A program made the translations under genes and the position numbers. DNA of 32,120 nucleotides from positions 8,523-40,642 of the forward strand of contig NZ_QJJU01000039.1 of NCBI RefSeq assembly GCF_003201655.1. The letters run 5' to 3'. The notes below the pieces were generated by a model. That model saw nothing but the letters and a program-made list of their open reading frames with translations. It did not search any database and was not told the origin of the DNA. The stretch comes from Mycolicibacterium moriokaense. GTDB taxonomy: Bacteria; Actinomycetota; Actinomycetes; Mycobacteriales; Mycobacteriaceae. Shown in pieces: positions 31,998 to 32,120 of the stretch (position 1 is the stretch's first letter; the number at the start of each line of letters is the position of its first letter).

Positions 31998-32120
31998 CTA
32001 GTACCGGTAGTGATCGGGCTTGTATGGGCCGTCGACGTCGACGCCGATGTACTCCGCCTGCTCCTTGGTGAGCTTGGTCAGCGTGCCGCCGAGCGCCTCC
32101 ACGTGGATCCTGGCCACCTT
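31998..32120 (-). CDS. sahH: Adenosylhomocysteinase, C-terminal end (partial)
   Basis: The last 40 codons and stop are visible; the gene runs off the window. The peptide begins KVARIHVEALGGTLTKLT and ends VDVDGPYKPDHYRY, the highly conserved SahH terminus in which the final Lys and Tyr reach into the NAD site of the neighbouring subunit. SahH splits S-adenosylhomocysteine into homocysteine and adenosine. It is upstream of adoK on the same strand with a 154-bp gap. Confidence 0.93.
   Translation of the reverse strand, partial: KVARIHVEALGGTLTKLTKEQAEYIGVDVDGPYKPDHYRY

Noticed and set aside
27377..32120. A chloromethane-utilisation (cmu) cluster
   Set aside because: MetF and PurU fit, but no CmuA/CmuB corrinoid methyltransferase is present, and SahH/AdoK do not belong to that set.
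1..32120. CRISPR arrays, tRNA or rRNA genes
   Set aside because: No regularly spaced identical repeats with spacers, and no recognisable tRNA or rRNA sequence, were seen on either strand.

Overview
The window looks like a high-GC mycobacterial chromosome (Mycobacterium/Mycolicibacterium type). The support is a mycobacterial-type adenosine kinase, a relic of mycothiol-dependent formaldehyde dehydrogenase (mscR) beside its usual metallo-beta-lactamase partner, an F420/deazaflavin-type small protein, and an IS1634/IS1549-type insertion sequence. Most of it reads as an accessory catabolic region with several recent rearrangements.

Layout. (1) 176-4040 is a composite transposon carrying a secreted HSL-type esterase. 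It is bounded by a 138-bp IS remnant on the left and a full-length but frameshifted IS on the right. The whole unit is flanked by a perfect 174-bp direct repeat (2-175 and 4041-4214), the signature of the long target duplications made by IS1634-family elements. Because the duplication contains the 3' end of the target gene, the MetE-like gene (4128-5162) remains whole. (2) 4128-11304, all on the minus strand, holds a MetE-like zinc methyltransferase homologue, a relic of an FAD aromatic monooxygenase, a Rieske oxygenase, and then an oxygenase operon: CYP199-like P450, VanB-like reductase, 3Fe-4S ferredoxin, broken mscR and MBL hydrolase. (3) 11900-18830 holds an AraC regulator, a Xi-class GST with a small coupled gene, an FdhF/YdeP molybdoenzyme with FdhD, and a deazaflavin-type protein. 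(4) 18970-27069 holds a decayed quinone oxidoreductase, a tightly coupled DeoR/APC permease/FGGY kinase/GlpA-like/GlpB-like operon, and an alpha/beta hydrolase. (5) 27377-32120, minus strand, holds a second P450 and a C1/methyl-cycle set: PurU, MetF-like, adenosine kinase and the C-terminus of SahH.

How it may fit together (inference). P450 and Rieske oxygenases of these kinds often remove methyl groups from methoxylated aromatics. The surrounding genes could process the released C1 unit, through the mycothiol route to formate (here damaged), FdhF/FdhD, MetF/PurU and SAM-cycle recycling by SahH/AdoK.

The most unexpected signal is a 16-bp palindrome, TTGCnTGCGCAnGCAA. It occurs in perfect or near-perfect form at 7046, 15036, 18878 and 28815, and as a tandem half-conserved version at 11931/11958. 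Each copy lies in a promoter region of a different transcription unit, usually just before a -10-like hexamer. This predicts one regulator controlling the Rieske oxygenase, the AraC gene, fdhF (and/or the GST pair), the deazaflavin protein and the second P450.
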